Shown here: positions 1-11,199 of the stretch, piece after piece | Layout: each line of letters starts with the position of its first letter | Position numbering within the stretch: position 1 is the stretch's first letter | From: Triatoma infestans | Lineage: Eukaryota > Arthropoda > Insecta > Hemiptera > Reduviidae | Direction of reading: 5' to 3' | DNA length: 64,000 nt | Assembly (NCBI GenBank): GCA_011037195.1 | Contig: JAAEAF010001105.1 | Span: 1 to 64,000 of the forward strand | The notes under the pieces: model-generated | Databases searched by the model: none | What the model was told of the DNA's origin: nothing | Seen by the model: only the letters and a program-made list of their open reading frames with translations | Position numbers and translations under genes: made by a program

Positions 1-151
1 AGTCTGTGTTGTCACACTGTCTGAAAAACGCATCCTGAAGATGGGCGAACGCCCGAAACCGGTCGATGACCACAAAAGGAAGCAGGCTACCACGGAAAAT
101 GTCTCTGATGCTTTCCAGCTCTGCGGAACCAACCACCACAACACCCCATAG
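1..151 (+). repeat. Rep-B copy, cut by the window start
   Basis: This copy belongs to the short Rep-B family, whose other copies are at 42130, 55165-55447 and 55496-55629. It holds a hammerhead-like core. CTGAAGA lies at 35-41, the GGGC/GCCC stem at 43-46 and 51-54 around a GAAC loop, GAAA at 55-58, and GGTC at 61-64. CATC at 31-34 can pair with GATG at 65-68. The 3' end is CCACAAC near 150, the same end seen at 55447 and 42292. No protein is expected from it; the frame across it is by chance. Confidence 0.8.
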
Positions 152-334
152 ATCTTTTGCGAGGACACTTCAGTTTGGGGGAATGCCAAAACGGATAAAG
201 AGGATGATTCTGTTAGATACTTGGTTTATGTAATAGGTGTAGGAAGGGGAAATTTCCTGGAATAATTAATTGGAAATATTGCAGTAGTATTTGAGGAGGA
301 TCTTTCACGAAGAAAAGCCAAAGCAAGAAATGTC

Positions 335-875
335 TTTCTGGTGTCAAATTTTCGAAATGGAATTTTGACCGGAAATACATGTGTTGGGGTTTGAGGAAAA
401 AAAAATGTTTACAGCGAATGGTCTGTGTGTTCTGTGCACAAAATTTCTCAAAAACGAAAAAATTACAGGAACCTGAAACTTGAAATATTCCGTTGACATA
501 GATTTTCTTTATATACCGCATAGGACACGAATTTCTAGGCAAATTCTCGAAATCGGGACCAATCGATTTCCTTTGAATTCGTTTATTGTTGTACACAGTT
601 AAATAACTATCGTTTTTATTTGAAAAAAATTGGAGCAGTAATGTTAAGCTGTGCTTTAAAGCACTAATTCAGTATATAATATTTATAATATCTTAGATGC
701 ATTGCTACAACTCCAAATTTGTAGAAAGTCGGTTAATCAGAAATGCGATTTTCCACTTCTAGAATAAGTTTTATTTGTTTAAAGAAGATTAAAGAAAATT
801 TATCATTAAATATAAGTGTACAAATAGCCGTAAGAGAAAGTGGTACCAGTGATTCACAGCAGATTAAAAATTCAC
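335..875 (-). repeat. Rep-A copy, diverged
   Basis: The copy shows the ACCGGAAATACATG block at about 370, a degenerate TG tract at 422-437, the module with AGAAAGTCGGTTAATCAG near 725-745, and the GTAAGAGAAAGTGG end near 830. It is shorter than the best copies. The 127-aa minus-strand frame at 213-596 overlaps it and is not a gene. Confidence 0.7.
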
Positions 876-2830
876 TTTCTGTTATTGGGAAAAAGTGAAA
901 GTAAAAACACCTACCTCTCTGGGTACAGCCAGAGAAATAAATCTATAAGGAAGTTATGTTATTATACATAAGACTATGCAGTGCCATCTCTTGGCCAACT
1001 TTTCAACAGAAAGACACTTTATTTTATGAAAAAATAAGGTCGTAAATAGTCTCCATGATTCATGCAATTAACTTTTTCAATGACTAAACATTTCTAAATT
1101 ATAAAAAAAAACTTTAATATGAAAAAAAAAGAAAAACTTTGTAATTCAAGTTAAAAATTATTTTATCTCCAAAGTGATAAAAATTACTAAATGCACCAAT
1201 CTTAGATATAAAAACCGGAAATCAAGAAATTAGAAAATTGTTTTTAATTTTTTTTTTTTTTTTTAATAAATAATCATTTATAAACGTGAGATAAACATCT
1301 AAATTTTCTTAATTAGAAAACAAAAACTAATAACTCACATTGTGTTTGAGATTAGTTTGGCGTTATCTATTAAAAAAAAAAATTAATCACCAATAACAAA
1401 GAGCCATAATTATTGCGTAATCACCGTTATAAAATATCTGACGTGGTTATAAAAAGGGCAATATAAAATCTTTAATATTAGATTTTATTATTAAATGTGT
1501 GGGGGTGGGGGTGGGGGTCCGCAATGCTGGATAACATCTGGTATTTTAGGAACTTATTCAATTTAAATTTCCTTCTAGCCTGAGGAACTCAATTCTCTTC
1601 CCCCGTTTAAGTATGGATTATTTTTATAATGTACTATTGAAATTTCTTATCCCCCCCCCCTATTAAAATGACATCTCTTTCAATATCATTCAAACATAAA
1701 TCAATATCATTTAAAAATAAGCATGATAAAAAAAAAACGATACATTTTGAATTGCTCTATTTATTTATTTTAATATCATCTCAAATTTGCCATTTGCTGC
1801 CAACCTTCTTACATAACAATTACCGCATATCTTTTATTTATTATTTTTACAAGCTTTTAATTTTTTTTAAACTTTGCACTTCCTTTCTTCAAACTTTATC
1901 GATTCTTATTAGTATAGTATATTCTTGAATTTTTTTATGCCCCCACCCTGTAATAAAAATGACTTGATAAAACACTGAGCATACTTAACACCATTATCGA
2001 AATTTAATTATAAAGTATTCTTCAAAACATGTTATTTATTACAGCTGTTAGTACTAAGTAAGTAAGTAACTGCTACAACAGTTTTCTGCAAACTTGGAAT
2101 GCTAACTGAACCGAATATAAAACTTCATCACTTTATTTGAACCATTTTGTGAAATTATTGTGTTCGCGAAGCGTTTTAGTGAATTTCACACTTGGTTTTT
2201 CTCGAGGTACCATTACAATTCAAAATTAGGTACTTGATACTGATTATATTTTAGTCATGAAAATTTTTAAACAAGATATGATCGGAAATTCTTCGAACTT
2301 TGTAAGTGAATGATACTTCGTCACTTTTTTAAGTGACTGGTACATTCTGATTCTGTTTTGATTTATTATTTCTATGAATACATCCTAGACTGATTAGCAA
2401 TGCTCTTAAGATCAGTTGTTATCCGTTGGATGTCTATCCCACACTCTGTACGATATCCAACAAGTGATGGCTTAATTTCCCCGCCAATTCTTAATCTTCG
2501 TTCCAATGTTTATTGTAGATACTTCCTAAAATGAGATGATCGTTTCTCTCAATTTAACACATGATAACAAAAAAAAAATATTAGATACTACAATTTGATG
2601 GAAAAAAAAATCAAGTACGTGACACTCACTCACTTGACAACCTGGAATTCTTTACTTAAATGCTTATTTATATATAGGTCGGCCAAATTGTGTTGACAAT
2701 GGAAATGCGGGCAATACAAGCGCAAAAACATTCTATGAGATAAGGCCGAAAAAGTTAGTTGCTTACTTACTATTTTGGCACATATTTAATTCCTGTTTGG
2801 TTTAATTTTTACTTTCGCTTACCCCTAATA
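876..2830. other. AT-rich stretch, no gene seen
   Basis: The stretch is dominated by A/T runs. It holds three G5 runs at about 1501-1517, a C10 run at about 1651-1660, and an 86-codon low-complexity frame at 1668-1928 with no recognisable domain. Nothing here supports a gene. Confidence 0.5.
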
Positions 2831-2834
2831 CGAA

Positions 2835-3235
2835 CAAGTATTGTGATCGCGTCAAATTTTCGCAATTGATTTTTCACCGGAAATACATGTTTTGAGGTCC
2901 ACTGAGTTGAAAATATTGTTTTCAGCGAATAAATTCTGTGTGTGTGCGTGTGTGTGTGTGTGTGAACACAATATCTCAAAAACGAAAAATCGCAGGAAGC
3001 TGAAACTTGGCATTACGTTTAGTTACTACCACCTATACACGAAGGTTTCGAGTAAAATCCATCTACCGGAAGTCCTACTTTACTTTTTGTTTTAGTTTCT
3101 CGCGATTTTCTCGGAAGTGGCTTTAAAGATTTTTCTTTAAACTTCATTACAATCTACACAATAAATACTTACCACTTTATTAAAAGGAATAAGAAAAAGC
3201 CGGGTGAGTGTTTCATTCAAATTTTTTGTTTTTGT
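2835..3235 (-). repeat. Rep-A copy, internally shortened
   Basis: It keeps the sense 3' portion (CACCGGAAATACATG at 2875, then the TG tract at 2936-2964). One internal module follows, with ACCGGAAGT at about 3066. The other terminus, a diverged GGTGAGTGTTTCATTC, is near 3205. The second internal module is missing. Confidence 0.75.
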
Positions 3236-4045
3236 TTTAATCTTTTTAAAGAAAGAAAGATCTTTGGTAACCATTGCATTTTTCCCAATTACTTAGTGAA
3301 TGTTACCTACCAGCGCTTTATAGTATTTTAAACGGCTATGTACTCGACGACATTCGTACTTTTTCGGTCAATGTCGGCTGTATAGTTCTTCCAGTTGCCG
3401 AGTTTCAAAAAATTTTGTTGACCTTTATAGTCTTCATATAGGAAGGTAGTGGAGATTGTAGTTGTTGCTTTTTTGGAGGGGAGAGAAGGGGCATAAGAAT
3501 AACAGAATCTTACTACATGGGTATAGCTACGCCTCTGTCAGGCCCCGAATACACAATGTTAGTTAGCTGTTTATGCCTAACACACACAGTAATTCAGATT
3601 CTCATCTAAAATCATTTTTTGTAAACCAGAAAAATCTTTGATAGAAACAGTGATAGAAATTAAGAGTATAGCCAAGGTTAAAGAAAATAATAGGAGACTT
3701 TTTCGAAAAAGAAACCTCCCGAAAAGGAGGTTTTTCCATGGTTAACTGTTTTCGTTCAAACTTGGTATTCTGGTAATACTTTTAATATATCTTCATATAA
3801 AGTAGAGAGGGTAGAATTGTTGAATGTCCAAAAATGGAAGTTCAGAGGAAAGCTAAATAATGATACCCAACCAGGAAAGAATATAAATAATTTTCCCACG
3901 ATGATATAAATGTGACGATTGGTGAAGAGTTAGTAGCATGCCCACGAGCACCTCTTACTAATTATTACTGTTTATCCCCCATCTTCTGTCCAGCTAATTC
4001 ACAATTTTCAATTCTTCTCTAATTCTTTTTTGGCCACGCGTAACA
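3236..4045. other. Unassigned stretch with a perfect 8-bp hairpin
   Basis: No gene or known repeat is recognised. AAACCTCC (3712-3719) and GGAGGTTT (3726-3733) form a hairpin followed by a T run. This looks like a bacterial terminator, but the rest of the window is eukaryotic, so no such role is claimed. Confidence 0.4.
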
Positions 4046-4049
4046 TTGA

Positions 4050-4059
4050 ATGTGTGTGC

Positions 4060-4101
<42 letters not shown>

Positions 4102-4110
4102 GGGTGAGAG
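4050..4110. repeat. (TG)n(AG)n microsatellite
   Basis: A run of TG dinucleotides, with one CG interruption, passes directly into AG dinucleotides. It is not inside a recognisable Rep-A copy, unlike the other TG tracts of the window. Confidence 0.95.
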
Positions 4111-4659
4111 AGTGACCGTGGAAACAAAATAAAACAGAAACAATTTAGAAAATTTTCAAACAATTTATTATTATTACTTTATTTTTTAAACGTTAAAAGA
4201 AAAAAATTTTCACACGCGATTTAAACTCTTTCTATTTTAAATTGTAGTTTTTCTAATTATATTTATTTTGTTTGTTTTTTTGTTTATGTTTCAAATTATA
4301 TAATTATGGTTAATGACAGTGCTGGCTGCCTAAATTACCTGATTATAAATACAATCCTCTACAGTGAATAAAACTGTAATTTCTCTTTCACACATACTGA
4401 TAGATATCCATCAAATTAAACGTCATCCTTCTTTTGGGAAAATGTAATCTGAACGGTAGTTTTATGTGGACATTAAACTTTGCATTTATTAATAATTTTA
4501 TTTTCATTCAATCGTCTTTGAAGTCAAATATCTTCGACGTGGAATATATCTATCTAATACGAAACATACATTTCTCTTTTTTCCTTATAGAAATTTTCAA
4601 GATTCTGATGGTCCAATTTTCGTTTAAGAACGAAAAAGGAAGAACTATATTATTTTAAG

Positions 4660-4770
4660 ATTGTTCTTCCAGTCTGGGTATCAAATCGTATGGGAATCTC
4701 CAGGTAATGAAGGAGTTGATAGGTTGATAAAAAATTGGGCTCATTGTCCACTTCATTGGGCTCAAGCTTG
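4660..4770 (+). pseudogene. Decayed LINE RNase H fragment
   Basis: Reading across frameshifts, the segment gives WESPGNEGVDRLIKNWA. This resembles the LINE RNase H segment W-x-PSHVGIPGNExADRLAKxAA. The catalytic surroundings and the rest of the domain are not recovered. The match is short, so the call is tentative. No tail or target-site duplication was seen. Confidence 0.4.
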
Positions 4771-5966
4771 CTGTTTGTAAAGCTTCCAGTCAAAAACAGT
4801 TGCACATCTTTCATAGATTAGATATCGAACATACAAATCAGTCATCATTATCGATTGGTTAAGTGCAGTCCAAAATACGCATTGGGAGTTCAGACAGGGA
4901 TGTTAGTGAAATGTAGCTGTATATTTCACGGATCTCTCTCAGGCATCTGGTTTAAATAGAGCCTATAAGAGAGAGAGAGAAAAAAAACACACAATCATTT
5001 TATGACAGATTACCTGGATTTGAGGAGATTAATGTCAGAATCTGGATATTAGTTGAGTAATCCCATTGTAATAGGTATGAGAAGGAGAGAATCGGGTTTG
5101 AGATGAATGAACTGGTAATAGTGCTGAACACTGTATAATGAAGAAATAACACAAACTGCTCGGACTTTACACGTACAAGAGAAATTGGGTAGCGTGAGAT
5201 TTAGATTGAGTAAAAAGAAGGGTAGTAGTTGGTTGCTGATGCGTTGTAAACTGTTGTATAAACTGATCTAAATCACTATCCCTTGTAGCGCTAGCGCAGC
5301 TGTATATATGCAGAGTCTCCCACCGTAGTCTGGCCTAAGTAGCGAGTGAGATTCTCAATTTTGTGTCTCTCTGCTTTGGATCCCTCTCTTCGGATCGTAT
5401 TACATTATTATTTGTCTGTGGGGAGGGACCTCTACGCTGTCCAGAGTCCTCAGCTTCGCTCAGCTCAGCTTCCTAAGCTGTGAGTGTGCCCTCAAATAGC
5501 TACCCCAGAGAAAAACAACAACCAACCGAGTCTAGAACAAAAATACCGGGTCTAACCCATTCACCGAAAAAAAAAGTGGTTGGTGTAACTTGTTTTCGTG
5601 AGGGGAATCGTGGAGCGCCTTCTGTCAGAACTAACGTTTCTATAGTTAAACGTAATGGCAAGAATTTTGTTTAAACCTGGACATATATAAATCTGCGAGT
5701 TACACTAGAGGCTGATTGACGGCATTGCCATATGATATAGTTTCGTTCAGGTAAACTTTATATCGTAAAAAGCCAATAACTATAAACCCCAATCACAGAC
5801 ATTGTAGCCATGCTAAGTACCAACTGAATCTTTAGTAAAAATGCCAAGTATGAAGCAAATTTATCATTCAAAAGTTGAATGACAAACAAGTAAGACCAAT
5901 AGGAAGAGAAAGAACTGTTATTGTTTCACAACAGATTCTTTACCCTACCATGTTTCACATCGCCTA
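4771..5966. other. Unassigned stretch with a TATA-like site
   Basis: No gene is recognised. A TATATATG at about 5304 precedes a moderately GC-rich block (5320-5480), which could be a solo LTR or promoter but shows no confirmed ends. The block GTGGAGCGCC...CTGTCA...ACTAACGTTTCT near 5608-5642 recurs at about 7075-7110 inside Rep-A-like sequence and, weaker, at 14248. The 64-aa frame at 5480-5674 runs through this repeat and is probably not coding. Confidence 0.35.
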
Positions 5967-5972
5967 AAAGTT

Positions 5973-6024
5973 ATTGCCTTCAGTAACAATAAATTATAAT
6001 TGCCATCAGTAACAATAAATTATA
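5973..6024. repeat. 26-bp tandem duplication
   Basis: Two head-to-tail 26-bp units (5973-5998 and 5999-6024) differ at one base (CCTTCAG versus CCATCAG). This is a recent local duplication. Confidence 0.95.
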
Positions 6025-6212
6025 ACGCTAGAGTTTAAATTAAATATAGTTTGGTGAGAGGGAGAGAATCTAAAAATTATTTGGGGAATAAAAAGCATTT
6101 TATCGAATTTTATCAAACAGATGTGCAATAAAGTTATCAATAAGGGAGAGAATTCGATTCTCGGAGATTTAATATTTGTTATTTGATAAGATAGCAAATT
6201 TTGTTAATTTTC

Positions 6213-6256
6213 TTTTTTATAAATATGCATGTTATTTTTTATAAATATGCATGTTA
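6213..6256. repeat. 22-bp tandem duplication
   Basis: Two identical 22-bp units, each containing ATAAATATGCATGTTA, occupy 6213-6234 and 6235-6256. A partial third unit follows. Confidence 0.95.
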
Positions 6257-6925
6257 TTTTTTATAAAATTTGATAGAAAAAAATGATTTTTATTTATTTT
6301 GCTCAACGCAAATAGATTATTTACATTTATTATAAATTCCCATAAGAAATATTTGTTTTGCTAATAGTTTGCTTGTAAGGTGTTTTTGGGAGAGGATGTA
6401 AACAGTTTTGTCTGCTACCAGAATTTGATAGTATTATTGCTGGTTAGTATATTTATTTAACCAGAATAAAGAAGATAGAAAGTTCATTTCTATGAAGAGA
6501 ATACTGCTAATGTGGAAAGTGGTGCTAAATGTACTTGGCCACAAAGCCCAAATCTAAGATTAAAACTTAGATTATAGCTACACTGGGGTGTCAGTAATTG
6601 TACAGAGTATACAATTGCTCCTAAACTATACAATGTATTAAGGGAAATACAGTTAAGTGTACGCTGGTAAAGTAGAGTTTGCCTGTGTACTACGCTTAGC
6701 TCAAGTAGTTGCTGTACACATGAATTACCTGATGTAATTTAAATGTTGTTCATGCTGTTAATGACGAGATACTAGCAGGAATGCACACTGTGCTAATCTT
6801 TGGGGATGTTCCTGTCCTTCTTAGTAAATATCAGTCACATTAATATGATTAATATGATTATTGTTGAGGAAATGATTCTCTATAATTAAAGCACTCGACG
6901 GATTACGCTTCAAGAAGATAATGAG
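6257..6925. other. AT-rich stretch, nothing recognised
   Basis: No repeat family, RNA gene or coding similarity could be supported here. Confidence 0.4.
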
Positions 6926-6929
6926 CGAA

Positions 6930-7270
6930 AAAAATCTAGTGTGAAACTTTCTCGTCGACTTCAATTAATAGAATTTAATTAAACAGATTTTGTTTAAAAT
7001 AGCAACGTTTATAATGTTTAGCTGGGTGAACCATTAAACAAAAATGTAGCAGGTGTAATGTGCGAGTGGACATGTGGAGCGCCCTCTGTCAAAACTAACG
7101 TTTCTGTAATTTGAATTTAAACGTAACTCAGAGGCCCACAAAATCCCACTTAATTTTTTTTTTTTTTTTTTAATATTTATCTGGGCCATGAGTAATCCAA
7201 GTTATAACCGTTGTAGCCGTTTTCGAGAAAATTGCAAAAAATTGATATGCATATCAACAAGTGGAATGGT
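6930..7270 (+). repeat. Rep-A 5' half
   Basis: It starts with the terminal TCTAGTGTGAAACTTTCTC and runs through the first module (GCCGTTTTCGAGAAAATTGC near 7217). The microsatellite and 3' hairpin are absent. It contains the GCGCCCTCTGTCAAAACTAA block shared with 5608-5642. Confidence 0.7.
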
Positions 7271-7299
7271 AACGAAAACATTAAGTTGAAGACAGTTCT

Positions 7300-7395
7300 C
7301 TACACGAATTTGATAATTTACTCTGGCGGTGGATAAAAGTCCGAAACGGTCAGGAACAACAAAAACATGCATGCTACGATGGATAAAATCCCAGG
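7300..7395 (+). repeat. Rep-C copy with hammerhead-like core
   Basis: It shares CTCTACACGAATTTGAT and the following about 90 bp with 45625-45730. CTGGCGG (7323-7329) stands where CTGANGA is expected. GGAT and GTCC (7331-7334, 7339-7342) pair around AAAA, and GAAAC-GGTC follows at 7343-7351. The first core box is mutated, so this copy would not be expected to be active. Confidence 0.6.
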
Positions 7396-7494
7396 TGTAT
7401 TGGAAACATATTTCTGAAGAAATCGATTTTAGCGGGATATTGAGGGTCTGCCAGTTAGTTTGAATTTAAATTTGCACAAACTTTTTTGGTTTTG

Positions 7495-7670
7495 TTATAG
7501 AGCGCTCCACAAAAGGCCGTCCAGGATACACAACCACCATTTCTATGGCCAGCCCAACTAAACATTGTACCGTTGCAATTTTAAAGAAAATTTCTTAATT
7601 AAATTGTAATAATTAATTAAGATAAAGTCTGTGAGTGTTTCAGACCAGATTTTTTTTTATAGAGCGTTAG
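7495..7670 (-). repeat. Rep-A terminal fragment
   Basis: It ends in GTGAGTGTTTCAGACCAGAT followed by a T run. Upstream it holds the unique Rep-A block with AGCGCTCC and TTAAAGAAAATTT. Confidence 0.65.
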
Positions 7671-8190
7671 TTAAAGTTTCAGAGTATTACAAAGTCATTG
7701 TCCTAACAAGTGTAAAACACAACAGTGATTTGTAATCAGCATGTGTTTAGTTCGCATCAACTACCAACTCATTACCTGTTAAGGCTTACTTGTATTGCAT
7801 CTTAATCTAATCATATTTAAATTGGACTACTTCTTAATAACAGAGAGAAGTTATTCTTGTTTTTAAATCAGTTTTGAAGTATAAGGTTTCATCGTAAATG
7901 GATAAACTGTCTTTTCTAGGTCTAACCCATGGATTATGAAGTTTTTTATTAAATACGCCTGAGGAGTATAACTACTTCCCATCGATTTAGTACAGAATAA
8001 TTCATAACGTTTCATGCATAATAATTATGTTTATTGTTTGCGTCTTGAATTTTGTATTTTTTTTCTAAAAGAGAAATCGTATCCTAGAAATTTTATATAA
8101 ATAATTAAATGATATATAAAAAAATAACATATGATGACACTTTTAATTTTTAATAACTAATTCCCTATTTGTTACTAAATTATACGTACG
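7671..8190. other. Unassigned stretch, no gene seen
   Basis: AT-rich, with no recognised repeat or coding similarity. Confidence 0.4.
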
Positions 8191-8194
8191 CTAT

Positions 8195-8815
8195 GCTTTC
8201 TCTTGCTTCTAATAAAAGGAAATATTGTGATGGTGGACCAAATTTTAGGAATTGAATCTTCACCGGAAATAAACGTGTTCAAGTCTCCATCACTCTCTCT
8301 CTCTCTCTCTCTCTCTCTATTGCTCTATTTGGTGCGAACAAATATTTCAAAAAGCAAAAATCACAAGGACCTCATAGATCCAGTTTGATATTAACGTACA
8401 CCGCATCTGTCTTGAAAGTTTCCATCAACCGTCAACCAGTAGTGCGACATTAATGATCCAGTTCACTTAATTAAAGATCAATTTATGACCTGTTATCATT
8501 AGTGATAACTTTTTCGCAATTTTCTCCAAACTGACCCCAATGATTTTCTTTTAACTTCACGATCTAAGCATCAAAATATAGTGCAGTTAGGTTTATTATC
8601 ATTTTTCACAAGAAAACTGATTTTTTCTCGGAGGGAGGGGGAGAGTTACAACTTAAAGCTCTTATGTAAACGCAATATAACATCCTTATAATCTTAAGTT
8701 GCACAGAACAGATTGCTATAATTCCAAGTTTGGAGAGAATCGTTAACCAGGAATCCAACCATACAGAATTTGTTTGGAATTTTGTTGTCTGTGACAATTT
8801 TCATGTAAAGCTAAT
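8195..8815 (-). repeat. Rep-A copy with (TC)n in place of (TG)n
   Basis: TTCACCGGAAATAAACGTG (about 8259) is followed by a pure CT tract at 8292-8318 where other copies carry TG/CA. Both internal modules are recognisable, and the terminal GTGTGAGTG block is lost. Confidence 0.7.
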
Positions 8816-9257
8816 ATCACATACAACTTTGATTTAAAACAATGTTCCAGCAAAATTGATTCCTGAACGCTTAAAACATATTTTTTAAAAACAAAAAACA
8901 CCATTTTAAAAGACGACTCTTCAAAAAAAAAGTTACAGATAATATCTAATTGTTATTTCTATCGAGTAATTTCTATCAAATGTTAATTATAATCAGTTTT
9001 TAGAGCGCCGATAATAGTTTTAAAAATGAAATAATAGTCTGGGCCGTTTGTAGATAAGTCAGGTCTTTCTAGTTGCACCATTTCATTCAATGAAGATTAG
9101 ATAAACTCACCAGCTTTATCGCAAACTTGACGTGTTTTTTTTTTAGTACAGGTGGTGGTGCTTGATTGTATTATATAATGTTTAATAATCTATTATATTT
9201 GATTTTTGATCCCCCCACTGACTCCGTACCCCTATTGATAAATGAATAATAAAAATT
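8816..9257. other. Unassigned AT-rich stretch
   Basis: No supported feature. Confidence 0.4.
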
Positions 9258-9335
9258 ATATGGGCTAACGCCAGAAACCGGTAGATGACTACAAAATGAA
9301 ATCGATGATCGTGGAAAATATCTCTAATGGGAAAA
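9258..9335 (+). repeat. Decayed Rep-B copy
   Basis: GGGCTAACGCC, GAAACCGGTAGATGAC and ACAAAATGAA match the Rep-B centre. The CTGAAGA box is not preserved. Confidence 0.6.
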
Positions 9336-9691
9336 TATGTTAGAGGTTTACCGATTAAGAAATTCTTTATTAGCGGTAAGTCTTCCGATTCTGTTGCTGT
9401 CACTCTCTTCCGGTCTCTCCGTATAGATCACCTCAAAGCTCTCCAGATATGTCTCGCGTAAAAATGAGCCGGCCACGTTATTTATGTCTCACTCAGTTAC
9501 TGAATAATGAATATTTCCCATAATTATATAATAAATTTAGTTAATTAAAAAAAAGAAGATAATTACGATACGACGATATTACCCTTCTAGATAAGATAAA
9601 CGCTGAACATAATTTAGCCTGCCAGTTATTGATTTAACAATATTCAATTATCAATACATTACTTTCAATCAATACAAACTCAATATTATTA

Positions 9692-10012
9692 TTACCTTAT
9701 ACTTAACTCTGACTCCATATTGAACGAAGGAGAAGTTCCTACATGCCTTTTCATCATAGCTGTTCCAAGTACTATTTTTTTTATACGCGACAACATCTGT
9801 GGATTTGAAGCCCGAAGTGGACTTGGATACTGGCCTATCTCTTTAAAGACAACACTGCTTCTCTCCGCACAGTAAGCTGCAATCAAGGTTCCTGGACCTG
9901 TCTGACACCCACCACTAAATAAATCCACTCCTTTTTTAAACAGTTTTTTGGTTCTAAATGTTTGATTTATTCTGCTCTCTTGATGTTGTGTTGTGGGAAA
10001 CATTGGAAGCAA
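9692..10012 (-). other. Unidentified 106-codon open frame
   Basis: The frame has a more protein-like composition than its neighbours, with a Gly/Cys-containing patch (GVDLFSGGCQTGPGTLIAA). I do not recognise a family. The 5' end of the frame touches a Rep-A fragment at about 10005. It could be a relic of a transposon or host exon, or chance. No splice context or partner exon could be supported. Confidence 0.2.
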
Positions 10013-10475
10013 TGCTAGACTTCCAAATTTGAAGAATATCGGTTAACCGAAAGTGCGATTTTACAGCAGAGGTTTTTCAGTCTTTTGGAATTGTCTCGAA
10101 AACGACTACAACGATTTCTTTTAAACTTGGAATACTATTGCACAGATATAAACCTCTCTTCTTTTTTTTTGTAAAATTTTTTCTGAAAAAATTGTGATTA
10201 GGTGGTTCTGAGGAATCTGAGGCATTAAACTTCAAATATGTTTGTTCATAATTCGCGCTCTCTACAATGAAAATCAGTCGCTACCTTCCTTCGGTTGGTA
10301 GGTTGGCAGCTCTGTAAGTCTCTAGCTCTCTCGGTTGGTAGGTTGGCAGCTCTGTATATTTATGTCAGGACTAATGAGGAAAATTTGCAATTTGAAGGAA
10401 ATTTGTCATTTTTTTACAACCGAGGAGTAAGAGAAAGTCGTGTGAGTGTTTCACACCAGATTTTTATTTTTGAAT
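10005..10475 (-). repeat. Rep-A 5' half with intact terminus
   Basis: On the plus strand it ends GTAAGAGAAAGTCGTGTGAG then TGTTTCACACCAGATTTTT, the best-preserved form of this terminus. One module is present (TTGAAGAATATCGGTTAACCG near 10030). It includes the local duplication at 10291-10356. Confidence 0.8.
10291..10356. repeat. 26-bp direct repeat, 40-bp period
   Basis: The same 26 bases, starting TCGGTTGGTAGGTTGG, occur at 10291-10316 and 10331-10356 inside a Rep-A copy. Confidence 0.95.
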
Positions 10476-10840
10476 CTTCTTGAAAATGGCTCCAATGCCT
10501 CTCTCTAAACTGCGCATGCATAAATGAAGACTATAACTTGTATTTAAAATATTTTTCGATTCTGGGGAAGAGATGACATTAGTTAGTACTGTACTATTTC
10601 AATGTACTGTATTGTTTTTCTATCACTAGATAATGTGGTCAATCAAAATTAAATATATTATTAAAATACCGAGTTTGAGAAAAAAAATCAGTTGGACCGA
10701 AAGTGAAAATTTGCTGAACGATATTTTTGATGTTTTTCGTGATGATGTCGATAATTTAAGCTGCGAGTTTCTTTAAACTTTATGTACTATTTACTCAAAT
10801 GGAAAGAGCTAGCATTTTTGTTGGAATCGTTTGTGCAAGA
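10476..10840 (-). repeat. Rep-A internal fragment
   Basis: CTTGAAAATGGCTCCAATG and CAGTTGGACCGAAAGTG match the two internal modules. It follows directly on the terminus of the previous copy. Confidence 0.55.
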
Positions 10841-10927
10841 AAATTGATTTTTAGCGGACCTGGGGCGGAGTACATATACTCCGCTAAAACTAATACATAA
10901 ATACATAGGTCCGCTAAAAATCAATTT
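10841..10927. repeat. Perfect 21-bp inverted repeat with inner hairpin
   Basis: The arms 10841-10861 and 10907-10927 are exact reverse complements (core TTTTTAGCGGACCT). Within the 45-nt spacer, GCGGAGTA (10865-10872) and TACTCCGC (10877-10884) form a second perfect hairpin. Confidence 0.95.
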
Positions 10928-11199
10928 TTAGCGTTATGACGCTTCGCTCTAAAGTGTCATTTAATTATAGCATACTCCACCCGTATATATTATATGACAC
11001 AATTAAATATTCAGTGAAAAGACCAGGTGTGAAGAAAATTTGTGAGAATTGCAGCAAGAAAAAGTCGTGTTTAATAGCAGATTTGCGAGATGACCGTTGG
11101 AAACTGTGCAGTTTGTTTGATAAAATAAAGAAAAATATATCGACGTTTTTTTATGAAAGAGAAGGAAGTGAAAAGATTAAAAACTGTTGTATGGAGTGA

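Noticed and set aside
213..596. 127-aa open frame, the longest near the left edge
   Set aside because: It lies antisense through a Rep-A copy, and similar frames are absent from other copies. There is no domain.
1498..1518. Potential G-quadruplex (three G5 runs)
   Set aside because: Only three long runs are present; a stable intramolecular four-run structure is not evident.
3712..3733. Hairpin plus T run like a bacterial intrinsic terminator
   Set aside because: The window is eukaryotic in every other respect; a short hairpin in AT-rich DNA is expected by chance.
4051..4102. TG/AG tract as part of a Rep-A copy
   Set aside because: The flanks lack the CGGAAATACATG and ATATCTCAAAAACGAAAA blocks that border the tract in real copies.
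6213..6256. Short tandem repeats as a CRISPR-like array
   Set aside because: Units are directly adjacent without spacers. No cas-like genes, and the genome is eukaryotic.
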